A DNA stretch of 64,000 bases from Clostridium kluyveri (GCF_001902295.1 NZ_CP018335.1:2046001-2110000), one strand, 5' to 3'; positions 27,041 through 37,317 are shown, counted from the first letter of the stretch. Notes: generated by a model not told the origin, from the sequence alone. Program-made: numbers and translations.

Positions 27041-29074
27041 ATTCAAATTCCTCATAGGTAATCTAAAATCCTTTAGAATATTTTCTATGTGTTTTGTTAT
27101 AGTCTGGTTTCAATTCCTCATAGGTAATCTAAAATCTGAAATTTTAGGTGATGGTGGAGTCCAACAAGTAACTAGTTTCAATTCCTCATAGGTAATCTAA
27201 AATCTTAAATGAAACAATAAAAGAGTATAATGAAACAATGTTTCAATTCCTCATAGGTAATCTAAAATCCTGCTCTAAATGCAGTTACGTTAACAACAGA
27301 TCAAAGTTTCAATTCCTCATAGGTAATCTAAAATCTAACTATTTTCAACCTGTTTGCTCTCAGTAAATTTAGTTTCAATTCCTCATAGGTAATCTAAAAT
27401 CATGAGAAAAGCTAACATAAAGAGCATAGATTTAACTTAGTTTCAATTCCTCATAGGTAATCTAAAATCAGGCAGTTACTCCTTTGAATTTAAAAACTGA
27501 ATTAGAGTTTCAATTCCTCATAGGTAATCTAAAATCTACTAGGTTCCCTTTTTCTTTGCCTTGGGATTTATAGTTTCAATTCCTCATAGGTAGTCTAAAA
27601 TCTGGTAGTTATACAATTCCTTTTTCTTTGGCTAAAGCCCTGTTTCAATTCCTCATAGGTAGTCTAAAATCCAATATTTTTTCAAAACGCTCTTTTTGCT
27701 TAATCTGTTTCAATTCATCATAGGTAGTCTAAAATCTTGCTTGCATTTCCTGTATTATCCAAAGTTATAGCTTGTTTCAATTCCTCATAGGTAGTCTAAA
27801 ATCTGTCACATCCATGATAGCCTGTTGTTCTTGAGGAGGTTTCAATTCCTCATAGGTAGTCTAAAATCCTGTGTAACTGCTATTGCTCCCGCATGATATT
27901 TTCGTTTCAATTCCTCATAGGTAGTCTAAAATCTTTCATTGTCATTATTCATTTCCCTCCATTTTCTTTTGTTTCAATTCCTCATAGGTAGTCTAAAATC
28001 TTTCAAGATGAAGAATATGATTGGCATATCAAAGATGTGTTTCAATTCCTCATAGGTAGTCTAAAATCTGAAAATGGTAGAAAAAACATTTGAGACTTGT
28101 TCTACGTTTCAATTCCTCATAGGTAGTCTAAAATCAGAAAAACTAGGAGCTAATGTCGGAGATACAGTGGAGGGTTTCAATTCCTCATAGGTAGTCTAAA
28201 ATCGGACAAATTATTGCTATTACTAAGTTACAAGAATGTTAGTTTCAATTCCTCATAGGTAGTCTAAAATCTGAAAAGTGCTGTATTGCAGCAGTATCCT
28301 AAGAAAAAGTTTCAATTCCTCATAGGTAGTCTAAAATCTTTTTCTTACTCACATCATTTCCCTCCAATTCTTCTTTGTTTCAATTCCTCATAGGTAGTCT
28401 AAAATCCTTAGTGGATTCTAAAGAAGGAAAAACACATTCCCTTTGTTTCAATTCCTCATAGGTAGTCTAAAATCAATCTTTTATTGTATAACTGTCCTTA
28501 TGTATTATAAGTTTCAATTCCTCATAGGTAGTCTAAAATCTATAAGATAGCATTTCTTGTTTTGCACCATATCTAAGTTTCAATTCCTCATAGGTAGTCT
28601 AAAATCCAGGAAAAGGAAAAGAAAGATATATGCTGGTTGATGAGTTTCAATTCCTCATAGGTAGTCTAAAATCTATTAAATCCAGATTGGACTTGCAGAG
28701 GTATGCAATAGTTTCAATTCCTCATAGGTAGTCTAAAATCTAGTCAGGAGGAATAAAGTATGATTTTTTTTAAAAGGTTTCAATTCCTCATAGGTAGTCT
28801 AAAATCGTATCCGCCTAACACGATTTTTCATTAATCAATGAGAGTTTCAATTCCTCATAGGTAATCTAAAATCAAATACGTTCTTTGATAGAAACGGAGA
28901 AGGTGCATCGGTTTCAATTCCTCATAGGTAATCTAAAATCTTAAAACGTGGAAAGGATGTAATATGTAATTTTCCTAGTTTCAATTCCTCATAGGTAATC
29001 TAAAATCCCAAGCCTTGAAGACTTAAAACAATCATTTCTTTTTTGTTTCAATTCCTCATAGGTAATCTAAAATC
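27041..29074 (-). CRISPR. CRISPR array 2: 31 repeats, 30 spacers
   Basis: 31 repeats of 30 bp with spacers of 35-39 bp, same repeat as array 1 and same leftward orientation. Two repeat forms occur: GGTAATC (repeats 1-8 and 28-31, counting from the left) and GGTAGTC (repeats 9-27). The left-most repeat (27041) is degenerate (ATTCAAATTCC), and repeat 11 has ATTCATCAT. The leader is at the right end, so repeat 31 at 29045 is newest. Confidence 0.98.
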
Positions 29075-29225
29075 CCATCCACATATTATTATAACAGGGT
29101 TTATGAAAATATCAATATGTTAATGAAATGTTAACAAAAGTCATAAACCCTTATTAAATCTTATTTTTTTAATTTGTCGAACCCCCGGTTTTTTTACACT
29201 ATTGGAGGTGGACGAAAAATCTATT
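29075..29225 (-). promoter_or_regulatory. Leader of CRISPR array 2
   Basis: Nearly identical to the leader of array 1, with promoter TTGATA (29115-29110), 16-base spacer and TATAAT (29093-29088) on the minus strand. A distal GTCGAACCCC block matches the other leader, and the pairing partner has changed with it (GGAGGTGGAC). Confidence 0.85.
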
Positions 29226-29401
29226 CAGTCCTCTCAGAATCTCTCAAATTAAAATCTATACTATAACTGCACTTTATTTATCCACGAATATTTATTATTA
29301 GCCATCGCAACTATATTCATCTTTTTCTTCGCAAATACAGTCACCTATATTGATGCGACAGTTTACATCTTAATTGTATCACCATAAAAGGAAATGAACT
29401 G

Positions 29402-30373
29402 TTAATTTTTTCGTTTTTTGATAATACTGTAAACTGAACTGAACATCCCAAATAAAATACCAGTTATAGGAAATACAATCCAATTAATATACCATTTATC
29501 AAAAACAAGCCCACTAACTAAAAAAATACACACCGCCAAAGGCCATATTATAGCAGCAACTGCACCAATAACTTTATTATTTTCTACATTTTCTTTTGAA
29601 AAATTATCAATCCTTAAAATAAATGTAAAACTTTCTTTAATACTTCCATAATATATAAATATAAAAACAGCAATTGCTATTATAATAAGTAAGATAATTA
29701 CTCCATAGATAGATGCAGTATCTCCAAAAACAGATGCTGCAAAAATTGAAACTGGAGATAAGACACAAAGACACACACCTAGTATTAAAGATACCATATA
29801 AGTTGATGTAAAATCATTATATCTCTGCTGCAATAGGGATTTTACAGAAAGGGGCACATTAAAACCTTTTTTCAAATATTTATATCTTTCAGACTTCATA
29901 CCGGAATAAATAAATAGAGCCACTGCAGGTACGATCATAACGAATAATGTAATAAGACCAATCATATATCCTGTATCTTCAGAAAATCCTCTGCCAATAA
30001 TACCTTCATCTACAAGAGTAGTAATTAATATTAATAAAGCAGTACCTGTAATACACAAAAACACACCTATTCCCACTAATATACCTGTTTGTTTTTTCAT
30101 AGTCATATAATTCTTTACTTCTTCCTCAGTAATAGTTGGAAAATTCATCTCATCTTCATGAAGATTAACTCCAAGTTCACCGATTAATTCATCAATATTG
30201 CCAAACTCTGAAATTACAATACCAATAGCTTCATTTTCTGATTTTTTCTCACTTTTTAACTCATTGTACTTTTCCTCCATATTAATCAATAAATCATTTT
30301 TTAGTTTAAATAGTTCATCTGTTTTTGGAAGGGCGGCGAATACATTGTCCAAATAATTTTTTATAGTTTCCAT
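29402..30373 (-). CDS. HAAS-domain membrane protein
   Basis: 323 residues. The N-terminus (about 1-70, METIKNYLDNVFAALPKTDELFKLKNDLL) is the helical HAAS/DUF1700-type domain found beside PadR regulators. About six hydrophobic segments follow (about 95-120, 140-160, 190-215, 220-240, 270-290, 295-315). It sits directly after a padR gene, 4 bases downstream. Such pairs are thought to act together in sensing; transport or a signalling partner is not shown. GGAG precedes the ATG. Confidence 0.8.
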   Translation of the reverse strand: METIKNYLDNVFAALPKTDELFKLKNDLLINMEEKYNELKSEKKSENEAIGIVISEFGNIDELIGELGVNLHEDEMNFPTITEEEVKNYMTMKKQTGILVGIGVFLCITGTALLILITTLVDEGIIGRGFSEDTGYMIGLITLFVMIVPAVALFIYSGMKSERYKYLKKGFNVPLSVKSLLQQRYNDFTSTYMVSLILGVCLCVLSPVSIFAASVFGDTASIYGVIILLIIIAIAVFIFIYYGSIKESFTFILRIDNFSKENVENNKVIGAVAAIIWPLAVCIFLVSGLVFDKWYINWIVFPITGILFGMFSSVYSIIKKRKN

Positions 30374-30377
30374 TTTG

Positions 30378-30704
30378 TTAGCTCTCCTTGATAAATTTAT
30401 TTATTACTTCTTTTGTCAAATCCCATTCCCGACACTTTTCTTTATAATACACTCGACCAAGAGGAGTAATTCTATAATAAGTACGTCTTTTTCCAAAGGT
30501 TTCATCCTTATAAAAAGACTCTATATATTTGTTTTTTTCAAGTCGATTAAATGTTGAATAAAGAGTAGTTTCTTTTATAATATACTTATCCTCAGATAAC
30601 CTTCTGATATTTTTTGATATTTCATATCCATAAGATTCATCCTCTAAAAGCATAAAAAGAATGATTATATCATTATATCCCCGGATAACATCACTACTTA
30701 TCAA
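30378..30704 (-). CDS. PadR-family transcriptional regulator
   Basis: 108 residues with a PadR winged helix: LEDESYGYEISKNIRRLS (about 20-37), LYSTFNRLEKNKYIESFY (about 50-68) and GKRRTYYRITPLGRVYY. A TTG at 30704, 6 nt after GAGGTG, is preferred over the GTG 9 bases upstream. It is probably autoregulated through the large inverted repeat 18 bases upstream and controls the HAAS-domain membrane protein that follows. Confidence 0.88.
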   Translation of the reverse strand: MISSDVIRGYNDIIILFMLLEDESYGYEISKNIRRLSEDKYIIKETTLYSTFNRLEKNKYIESFYKDETFGKRRTYYRITPLGRVYYKEKCREWDLTKEVINKFIKES

Positions 30705-30721
30705 AGAATTCACCTCATTTT

Positions 30722-30775
30722 ACTTTATCTGTCGTAGTAATTTTATTATAACACAATTACTACGACAGATAAAGT
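30722..30775 (-). promoter_or_regulatory. 21-bp perfect inverted repeat (operator) for the padR unit
   Basis: Arms 30722-30742 and 30755-30775 are exact inverted copies (ACTTTATCTGTCGTAGTAAT on one side). The TTATAAT-like sequence between them could be the -10. The arms contain TGTCGTAGTA, resembling winged-helix regulator boxes. Confidence 0.75.
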
Positions 30776-30835
30776 AGTTTTTTAGATTTAAAAAATATTA
30801 GCATCTTAAATTCTGTGTGCTATTAATATAGAATG

Positions 30836-30922
30836 TTATTTATTTGATTTTTTATCTTTAACCACCATTATAACTATAGCGGCACAAATAATTCCTCCTA
30901 CCAGTAAAAAATCAGAAATCAT
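30836..30922 (-). CDS. Tiny membrane protein, 28 aa
   Basis: MISDFLLVGGIICAAIVIMVV followed by KDKKSNK: one membrane helix with a basic cytoplasmic end. AAAGGA lies 7 nt before the ATG. It follows the histidine kinase gene at 30995-32245 on the same strand, so it may modulate that sensor or the ABC transporter; this is inference. Confidence 0.55.
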   Translation of the reverse strand: MISDFLLVGGIICAAIVIMVVKDKKSNK

Positions 30923-30994
30923 ACACATTCCTTTCTTCAATAATTGATATAATTTATTATATATAATCCTCTTAATTTTTGATATATGGATAAA

Positions 30995-32245
30995 TCAAAT
31001 GAACCTATTTAAAAAAACAACCTCAAAGGTAGTTCCTTTACCTATTTTACTTTTTACATTAATCATACCCTGATTTCCTTCAATTATGGATTTTGAAAGT
31101 GCCAGCCCAATTCCAATAGATTCTTCACTTCTATTTGTTCTTCCCTTATAAAATCTCTCAAATATATGTTTAATTTCTTCCCTGTGTATTCCTTCGCCAT
31201 TGTCCTTAACTATTATTCTAGAACATACCTGAGATTTCTCCGTAAATACCTGAACTTTCCCACCTGGTTTAGTGTGCTCAATGGCATTCTTAATTATATT
31301 TATAATAGCTTCATTTATCCAATTTGGATCATGATTAATCATAATTTCATTCTCTTCAGGATAAAATTCAACTTTAACATTTGCACTTTCTGACTTTATT
31401 TTAAGTGATTCTATAGAAGCTGTTACAGTTTTATTTATATCATTACTTTTTATTTCAAATCTTACTGCTCCTACATCAAGTCTTGCAAGTTGAAGCAAAC
31501 TCTTTACAAGCCACTGAATTCTATTTAGCTGATTCTGGCTAATCCTTAAAAATTCAATTTTCTTTTCTTCATTTATTTTTCTATTTAAAAGTATGTCATT
31601 ATATATTATCAAAGAAGAAATAGGAGTTTTTATCTGGTGGGATATATCTGACAGGGTATTTATTAGAAAATTTTTTTCTTTCTGAATTTGAATTAAGTTA
31701 TTTTTTAAAATAGCTCTCATATTGTTAAATGTATGAGCAAGCCTTGCAAATATACCTTCGGTATTTTCATAAATACCTACATCAAAATTGTAATCTATTA
31801 CATTTTTTGCTGCAAACATAAGACTCTCCAGCTTTCTATACATTTTTACATATTCCATGCTATTTATTAAAAATACAATTATAAAAAAACATGCCATAGA
31901 AAAAAGCATAGATTTACTCAAAGTACTATAATCCTCTTTTAATCCAGGTAATAAGTTTATATTTAAATTTTCCTTATAATCATACTTATTCAGTATTTTT
32001 ATTCCAAACTCAACATCTTTTAAGCTGCTTTCCTTTGTTATTATAGGCACCACTTCATCTTCAAGTTCGGGGTGAATTCTTACTATTTTTCCTATTAAAG
32101 CTACATTGTTATTTATATAATCTTTTTTCACCATTTCATAACCCCTATGGAGAATAAAAGAGTTCACTGCTATAAATGCTATTGCCAGAATCAATATAAT
32201 GCATGAACTCCTCTTAATTTCCGGATTTTCATAGTACAAAATCAT
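30995..32245 (-). CDS. Sensor histidine kinase
   Basis: 416 residues: membrane helix (about 12-32), extracytoplasmic domain (about 35-110), second helix (about 112-130), a linker, the dimerisation/His box SDISHQIKTPISSL (about 200), and an HATPase domain with NIIKNAIEHT, VKDNGEGI and GIGLALSKSI. It is encoded 6 bases after the response regulator gene and would phosphorylate it. The downstream location of an FtsX-type ABC transporter suggests control of its genes, as in peptide- or antibiotic-responsive modules. Confidence 0.9.
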   Translation of the reverse strand: MILYYENPEIKRSSCIILILAIAFIAVNSFILHRGYEMVKKDYINNNVALIGKIVRIHPELEDEVVPIITKESSLKDVEFGIKILNKYDYKENLNINLLPGLKEDYSTLSKSMLFSMACFFIIVFLINSMEYVKMYRKLESLMFAAKNVIDYNFDVGIYENTEGIFARLAHTFNNMRAILKNNLIQIQKEKNFLINTLSDISHQIKTPISSLIIYNDILLNRKINEEKKIEFLRISQNQLNRIQWLVKSLLQLARLDVGAVRFEIKSNDINKTVTASIESLKIKSESANVKVEFYPEENEIMINHDPNWINEAIINIIKNAIEHTKPGGKVQVFTEKSQVCSRIIVKDNGEGIHREEIKHIFERFYKGRTNRSEESIGIGLALSKSIIEGNQGMINVKSKIGKGTTFEVVFLNRFI

Positions 32246-32251
32246 ATTATT

Positions 32252-32947
32252 TTACTCCCTTTCAACTTTTATATCCCACTGGTACCCAAAACCTCTTTTA
32301 GTCTTTATGTACTCAGGACTTGAAGAATCCTGTTCTATCTTTTCTCTTATCCTTTTTATATACACAGAAAGAGTATTTGTATCAAAGTACTCCCCGCTTC
32401 CATCAGTTAAATTATCCAATATCTCTTCCCTACTCATGACCCTCTGGGCATTATTCATAAATAGTAAAAGAAGCTTATATTCCTGTATGGAAAGTGCTAA
32501 ATCATGTCCTCTTTTATAGGCTTCCAATGTTTCTGTATTCAAAACTATATCTTTGCATCTAAATATTTTAGGCTTATAATTATTGCTTTCTGTTCTCCTC
32601 AAAATAGCTTTAACCCTAGATACAAATTCCTTTACCCTAAAGGGTTTTGTTATATAATCGTCTGCTCCTATATCCAGTCCCAAAACTACATTTACTTCTT
32701 CATCACAGGCTGTTAGAAATATAATTGGAACCTGACTTTTTTTACGTACATATTTACATACATCATATCCATTTCCATCTGGAAGCATCACGTCTAACAC
32801 CAAAATATCAAAAACTTCACTATTGAAAGCCTCTACTGCTTCCCGAGCATATGAGCATTTTACAACATCATATCCTTCATCTATAAGTGTAAATTCAATG
32901 CCAAGGGCCAGTGCTTTATCATCCTCAAGAAGCAATATTTTATTCAA
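32252..32947 (-). CDS. OmpR-family response regulator
   Basis: 231 residues: receiver domain with the phospho-accepting Asp in DILVLDVMLPDGNGYDV (about 50) and the Lys in DYITKPF, then a winged-helix effector ending IKTKRGFGYQW. The TTG at 32947 is preferred: it lies 5-9 nt after GGAGGTGG, while the GTG start would overlap the ribosome site itself. It precedes its kinase and follows the ABC permease gene. Confidence 0.92.
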   Translation of the reverse strand: MNKILLLEDDKALALGIEFTLIDEGYDVVKCSYAREAVEAFNSEVFDILVLDVMLPDGNGYDVCKYVRKKSQVPIIFLTACDEEVNVVLGLDIGADDYITKPFRVKEFVSRVKAILRRTESNNYKPKIFRCKDIVLNTETLEAYKRGHDLALSIQEYKLLLLFMNNAQRVMSREEILDNLTDGSGEYFDTNTLSVYIKRIREKIEQDSSSPEYIKTKRGFGYQWDIKVERE

Positions 32948-33014
32948 ATTAGCCACCTCCACTAAAAATTATATTTTAAAATATGTGTTGTAATAATCAT
33001 CTGATAGATTATAA

Positions 33015-35555
33015 CTAATCTTCTTCTCTTATGACATCTATTATATTTTCTTTTTTAATCTTTGATAGAGGTTTAATTACAGATATGAGTCCTATAAATA
33101 CTGCAGCTATTGCACTAATAAATATCATATTCCATGGGATAGTCCATGTAAAATCCATAATTTTTCTCATAGGAGAAGATAATGCATAAGATAGTAGGCT
33201 TCCTACAATTCCTCCATAAAAAGCACCATATAATCCATATAGAACTCCTTCTGTTAAAATCATAAATCTTATATTTTCATAAGTCATGCCAAGCGCATTT
33301 AAAGAGGCTATTTCTTTTCTTCTTAAAACCAAGTTTGTAGTTATGGTATTTATTATATTAACGGCCCCTATGAAAGATATTACAGCTATAAACCCGTACA
33401 TAAGAATTAAAAGCTGAAGTGAATCCGCTCTCCTTGACTGATTTATTTTAACTATATCTCTTAATTTTACCCCATTGCTATCACATAAAGGCTGTATGAA
33501 TTCATTGAATTTATCCTCATTTTTCTCATCTTTCAACGTTATATCTGCTGTTTTAATTGGGAGGTTATCTGTATCTTTTCCAGTTATATTTTTCATAACA
33601 TCTTTTGTCATTATTATATGGAAAGCCCTATTATCACCATTATAAAAATAATAAGGTTCACTTTCTACTACAGCTGCCACTTTAGCTTTAACCATGTTGT
33701 AATTTGTTAAATTGGAACCATTATTCTCTTCCGTATAATCTTCACCAGTCATGCCCTTATAGAACATGTTTTTATTTATATAAAAACTATCCCCAACTTT
33801 TAAATTGCTAATTGCACAATTATAATATTTTTTATTTACAGTTATTATATTATTTTTAACTATAATAACTCCATTTTCCTGTTTCATGTAATCAGTATCC
33901 ATTTTACCATCTTTTATATAGTCTTTAATACTCGTCATTTTATCCTTGTCATATATGTCAATGACTGTATCCAGAGAATTCATAACTTGATTTTCAAAAT
34001 TTACTTTTTTATATATTTCAGGTGCATTTTTATCTACATAATTGTTCTTTTCACTATCAGAAATAAAAATATTTGACTTATAGGTTCCATAGGATATATA
34101 TGCTTTATCTACAAGATTATTTTTCTTTATTTTATTTATAATATCAGTCTTAAGTGAGCTATCACCACTTTTATCAATTATACCAATAACCTGAAAATGC
34201 ATTTTATCACTTTCAGACGGAGCCTCTGTGAAATTTTGCATCATACTTATAAAGGCGGAAAAGAATATAAATAAGGCTATACTTATTACCATGGAAAAGA
34301 CAGTGACTCTGAACTTTTTCCTATTTCTTTTTATATTTTTAAATGCCATAACACTTTCCACATTTAAAAAATTTTTAAGTATTCTTCCTCTGTTTCTATT
34401 TATCTTTTCCTTTGATATATATGCCCTACTGCTTATGGCAGCTAAAGGTGATACCTTCCCTGCAGATCTTGCAGGAATAAATGCAGATATATATACAGCT
34501 GCTAATCCTACCAGAACACTTATAATAAGTACATAGTATGGAATTACTATTTTTAAAGTCCCAAATAGTGTATCTGACATTATACTAAATACTTTACTTA
34601 CCACAAACATTGCAAATATTCCCCCTAGAAGTCCCAGCGGAATCCCCACAATACTTATTATGGAAGCTTCTCTTAAAACTATTTTTCTTATCTGGGAAGG
34701 TGTGGCTCCCACGGCCCTTAAAAGTCCAAACTGTTTAATTCTCTCCATTACACTTATTTGAAATGAATTATATATAACTGCTGTAGTAGCCATTATAATT
34801 ATAACTATTACTATTGCTGCTGTAGAATACAGACTTTTATTCAAATCACTGCTGCCTTCACCTAAGTAATCCAATAGATGCTTATTACTTATGCAGTTTT
34901 CCTTAAATTTCTTACTTAACTCATCTACGGTATTACGTATTCCTGCACTTTTATATATAGTCATATATATCGTTGATCTTTTCATGTCAAATTTATTTGA
35001 ATAGGTCATTCCTAAAGCAATTCCACTGTACTGAGTTTGAATTTGATTTGGAATAATTCCTGTAATTTTAAAATTTTTTATCTCTCCATCAGCTGTTCTT
35101 AATTTTACAGTATCACCTATTTTGGTGGAATTGTCCATATATTTAAATATCCAATTCTCAAGTGCTATTTCCCCTTCTTTCTGTGGAAGCCTTCCTTTAA
35201 TGGCTTTATAATAGTCTGGCAAAAGCTCCAGAGAATTTTTATCGAACTTATCAATTTCTATCTTCTTGCCTCCATTTACATCACATTCAAACCAGTTTTC
35301 CTGAATACCTATGGTATCAATTTTAGCATTGTTTTTTAATTCATTATAATCTTCATTACTTATATCTGAAATTTCAACATGAAATCCACCTTCTGATTTT
35401 ATGGTACTTTCAATAAATGAATTTTGCAAGCTCTTTATAAAAAGTCCCACAGAGGTTATTAGGGCCACAGAAAGTATTATCCCAAAAATAGTAAGTACCG
35501 TTCTCTTTTTATTGTGTTTTAAATGTTTGTTTGTTATTTCCTTATAGCTTTTCAT
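33015..35555 (-). CDS. FtsX-like ABC transporter permease
   Basis: 846 residues with the two-FtsX-domain plan: membrane helix at about 20-40, a long extracytoplasmic domain, three helices at about 245-365, then a linker, a second domain with a helix at about 425-445, another large extracytoplasmic region, and three final helices at about 725-830. This class exports or senses peptides/antibiotics rather than importing. It overlaps nothing but is 24 bases after its ATPase gene. The GGGGGTGAT ribosome site precedes the ATG. Confidence 0.9.
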   Translation of the reverse strand: MKSYKEITNKHLKHNKKRTVLTIFGIILSVALITSVGLFIKSLQNSFIESTIKSEGGFHVEISDISNEDYNELKNNAKIDTIGIQENWFECDVNGGKKIEIDKFDKNSLELLPDYYKAIKGRLPQKEGEIALENWIFKYMDNSTKIGDTVKLRTADGEIKNFKITGIIPNQIQTQYSGIALGMTYSNKFDMKRSTIYMTIYKSAGIRNTVDELSKKFKENCISNKHLLDYLGEGSSDLNKSLYSTAAIVIVIIIMATTAVIYNSFQISVMERIKQFGLLRAVGATPSQIRKIVLREASIISIVGIPLGLLGGIFAMFVVSKVFSIMSDTLFGTLKIVIPYYVLIISVLVGLAAVYISAFIPARSAGKVSPLAAISSRAYISKEKINRNRGRILKNFLNVESVMAFKNIKRNRKKFRVTVFSMVISIALFIFFSAFISMMQNFTEAPSESDKMHFQVIGIIDKSGDSSLKTDIINKIKKNNLVDKAYISYGTYKSNIFISDSEKNNYVDKNAPEIYKKVNFENQVMNSLDTVIDIYDKDKMTSIKDYIKDGKMDTDYMKQENGVIIVKNNIITVNKKYYNCAISNLKVGDSFYINKNMFYKGMTGEDYTEENNGSNLTNYNMVKAKVAAVVESEPYYFYNGDNRAFHIIMTKDVMKNITGKDTDNLPIKTADITLKDEKNEDKFNEFIQPLCDSNGVKLRDIVKINQSRRADSLQLLILMYGFIAVISFIGAVNIINTITTNLVLRRKEIASLNALGMTYENIRFMILTEGVLYGLYGAFYGGIVGSLLSYALSSPMRKIMDFTWTIPWNMIFISAIAAVFIGLISVIKPLSKIKKENIIDVIREED

Positions 35556-35579
35556 GTATCTATCACCCCCTATTTAAAT

Positions 35580-36254
35580 TTACTCATTCCATTTTATCTC
35601 CCCGTCACTTATGGTAATTATCTTTTCTGCTTGCTCAGCCACATTCATATCATGGGTTATAACAATCAAAGTTTGATTATATTTTTTAGAGGACAATTTT
35701 AAAAGTTCTATAACTTCCCTGCCATTTTTACTGTCCAAATTTCCAGTAGGTTCATCTGCCAGAATCAAAGCAGGCTTATTTATAAGGGCCCTGCCAATGG
35801 ATACCCTTTGCTGCTGCCCCCCTGAAAGCTGGGATGGAAGGTGCCCAATCCTATCTTTCAATCCCAACATATCTATTACTTCATTTAAATAATTCTTATC
35901 TACTTTTTCCTTATCTAAAAGTGCAGGAAGAGATATATTTTCTTCTACATCCAACACCGGTATAAGGTTAAAGAATTGAAATACAAAACCAATATTTCTT
36001 CTTCTGAATATAGCCAGCTTTTGTTCATTTAATTTATATATGTCCTCACCATCAACATACACTTTTCCATCTGTTGGCCTATCAAGTCCTCCTATCATGT
36101 GGAGAAGTGTACTCTTGCCTGAACCAGAAGCTCCCATTATTGCTATAAATTCACCTCTATTTATAGTAAAAGATACATTTTTTAATGCCTCTACCTTATT
36201 CTCTCCTTCACCGTAAATTTTTGATAAATTTTCAACTTTCAATATATCACCCAT
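35580..36254 (-). CDS. ABC transporter ATPase (LolD/MacB-type)
   Basis: 224 residues with Walker A GASGSGKST (about 40-49), Q-loop FVFQFFNL, signature LSGGQQQRVSIGRAL (about 140-154), Walker B LILADEPTGNLDS and the switch His in THDMN. It energises the downstream FtsX permease. GGGG precedes the ATG. It is the first gene of the ABC-RR-HK unit, whose promoter must lie in 36255-36420. Confidence 0.95.
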   Translation of the reverse strand: MGDILKVENLSKIYGEGENKVEALKNVSFTINRGEFIAIMGASGSGKSTLLHMIGGLDRPTDGKVYVDGEDIYKLNEQKLAIFRRRNIGFVFQFFNLIPVLDVEENISLPALLDKEKVDKNYLNEVIDMLGLKDRIGHLPSQLSGGQQQRVSIGRALINKPALILADEPTGNLDSKNGREVIELLKLSSKKYNQTLIVITHDMNVAEQAEKIITISDGEIKWNE

Positions 36255-36648
36255 AGCTTTTCCCCTTTTTCTATAATTTGTTACAGATAATCATCTTTAT
36301 TTTCATTATATTTTTTCGGCTGTACTATAGCAATGACTTCAATCTTACAACTTAAATATAAATCTTACATTTTTGTAATATTTATATTTCCATAAGCTAA
36401 ATATTTTCAATACTGTTGAATTTACTTTAATTTATAAAAGCTCTGGGGATCCCCAAAGCTTTTATAAGTATTTTTATTCTTGGAAATTTATATATTTAGG
36501 TATTTTTGCAGTACTTATACCAACCTGTTACTGGAGATATTTTAGACAATTTTCGAGTAATACGGGTAGCTTTTTTAGAAACTTTTATAATGTCATATCT
36601 TTTTTAGAAATAAAATATGGTTTTTATTGTATTTATTATAAAATATAC
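36255..36648. other. Divergent intergenic region with a long palindrome
   Basis: Separates the leftward ABC transporter unit from the rightward repressor gene. The palindrome at 36431-36468 (arms TTATAAAAGCT and AGCTTTTATAA around GGGGATCCCC) could be an operator for the repressor next to it, or a terminator without a clear T-tail. I see no gene here. Confidence 0.5.
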
Positions 36649-36666
36649 TTGGGAGTTGGTACAGTT

Positions 36667-37290
36667 ATGAATTTTGCAATGAGACTTAGAGAACTTAGAG
36701 AAGAAAACAATTTAACCCAAGGAGCAATTGCTTCAATTTTAAATCTCACCAAAGCAAATATATCAAAATATGAACTTGGAAGACTACAGCCTAATATTGA
36801 AACACTGAAGCTTTTATCAGATCATTTTAATGTTTCAATAGATTATCTAATTGGGGTAACAAACATAAAAAAAGTGGAATCCAATTACCTCTCAAGGATT
36901 CCTATATTTCAAATTACTAAAAATCATCCATCACTATTTATCGCTGAAAATATCAGCGGATATGAATATTTTGACAAGCCTCAGGAGCTTTCTAAAAATT
37001 ACTTTTTCTTTAAAATTAAAGATGACAGCATGTCAAATGCCCGTATATTTAAAGACGATTTAGTGTGTATTTGTAAACAGGATTATATAGAAGATAATAA
37101 ATTAATGCTTATACAGGTGAAAAATATAGGTATTATACTAAGGAGAGTATTAAAATGTGGAGATAACTTAATAATATTACCAGAAAATCATAAATATAAC
37201 CCTATAGCATTGTCTAAAAAAGATCTAGAAGAAGATTCTTTCAAAGTTATTGGTAAGGCAGTTTATGTTAAATTTTATATACACGAATAG
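36667..37290 (+). CDS. XRE-type repressor with S24-like domain
   Basis: 207 residues: Xre helix-turn-helix (about 3-65, with LTQGAIASILNLTKANISKYELG) and a C-terminal S24/LexA-like domain. The nucleophile Ser is in KDDSMSNARIF (about 123-133), but the position of the general-base Lys reads Arg-Arg (ILRRVLK), so self-cleavage may be lost. No Ala-Gly cleavage site is evident. The ATG at 36667 has GGGAG 10 nt upstream. It stands alone; the palindrome at 36431-36468 is a candidate operator. Confidence 0.8.
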   Translation: MNFAMRLRELREENNLTQGAIASILNLTKANISKYELGRLQPNIETLKLLSDHFNVSIDYLIGVTNIKKVESNYLSRIPIFQITKNHPSLFIAENISGYEYFDKPQELSKNYFFFKIKDDSMSNARIFKDDLVCICKQDYIEDNKLMLIQVKNIGIILRRVLKCGDNLIILPENHKYNPIALSKKDLEEDSFKVIGKAVYVKFYIHE

Positions 37291-37317
37291 GCAATAATCC
37301 AAATTGACTATTCGTAT
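37283..37317. terminator. Convergent hairpin after the repressor gene
   Basis: ACGAATAG and CTATTCGT pair across the end of the repressor gene and just before the convergent NSSSSSF-protein gene stop. Confidence 0.5.

Noticed and set aside
20079..29044. Spacers matching other parts of the window (self-targeting)
   Set aside because: I saw no clear match by reading. A computed search with both strands is needed and could overturn this.
36431..36468. A terminator for the ABC operon
   Set aside because: It lies upstream, not downstream, of that leftward operon and has no clear T-tail; kept only as a candidate operator.
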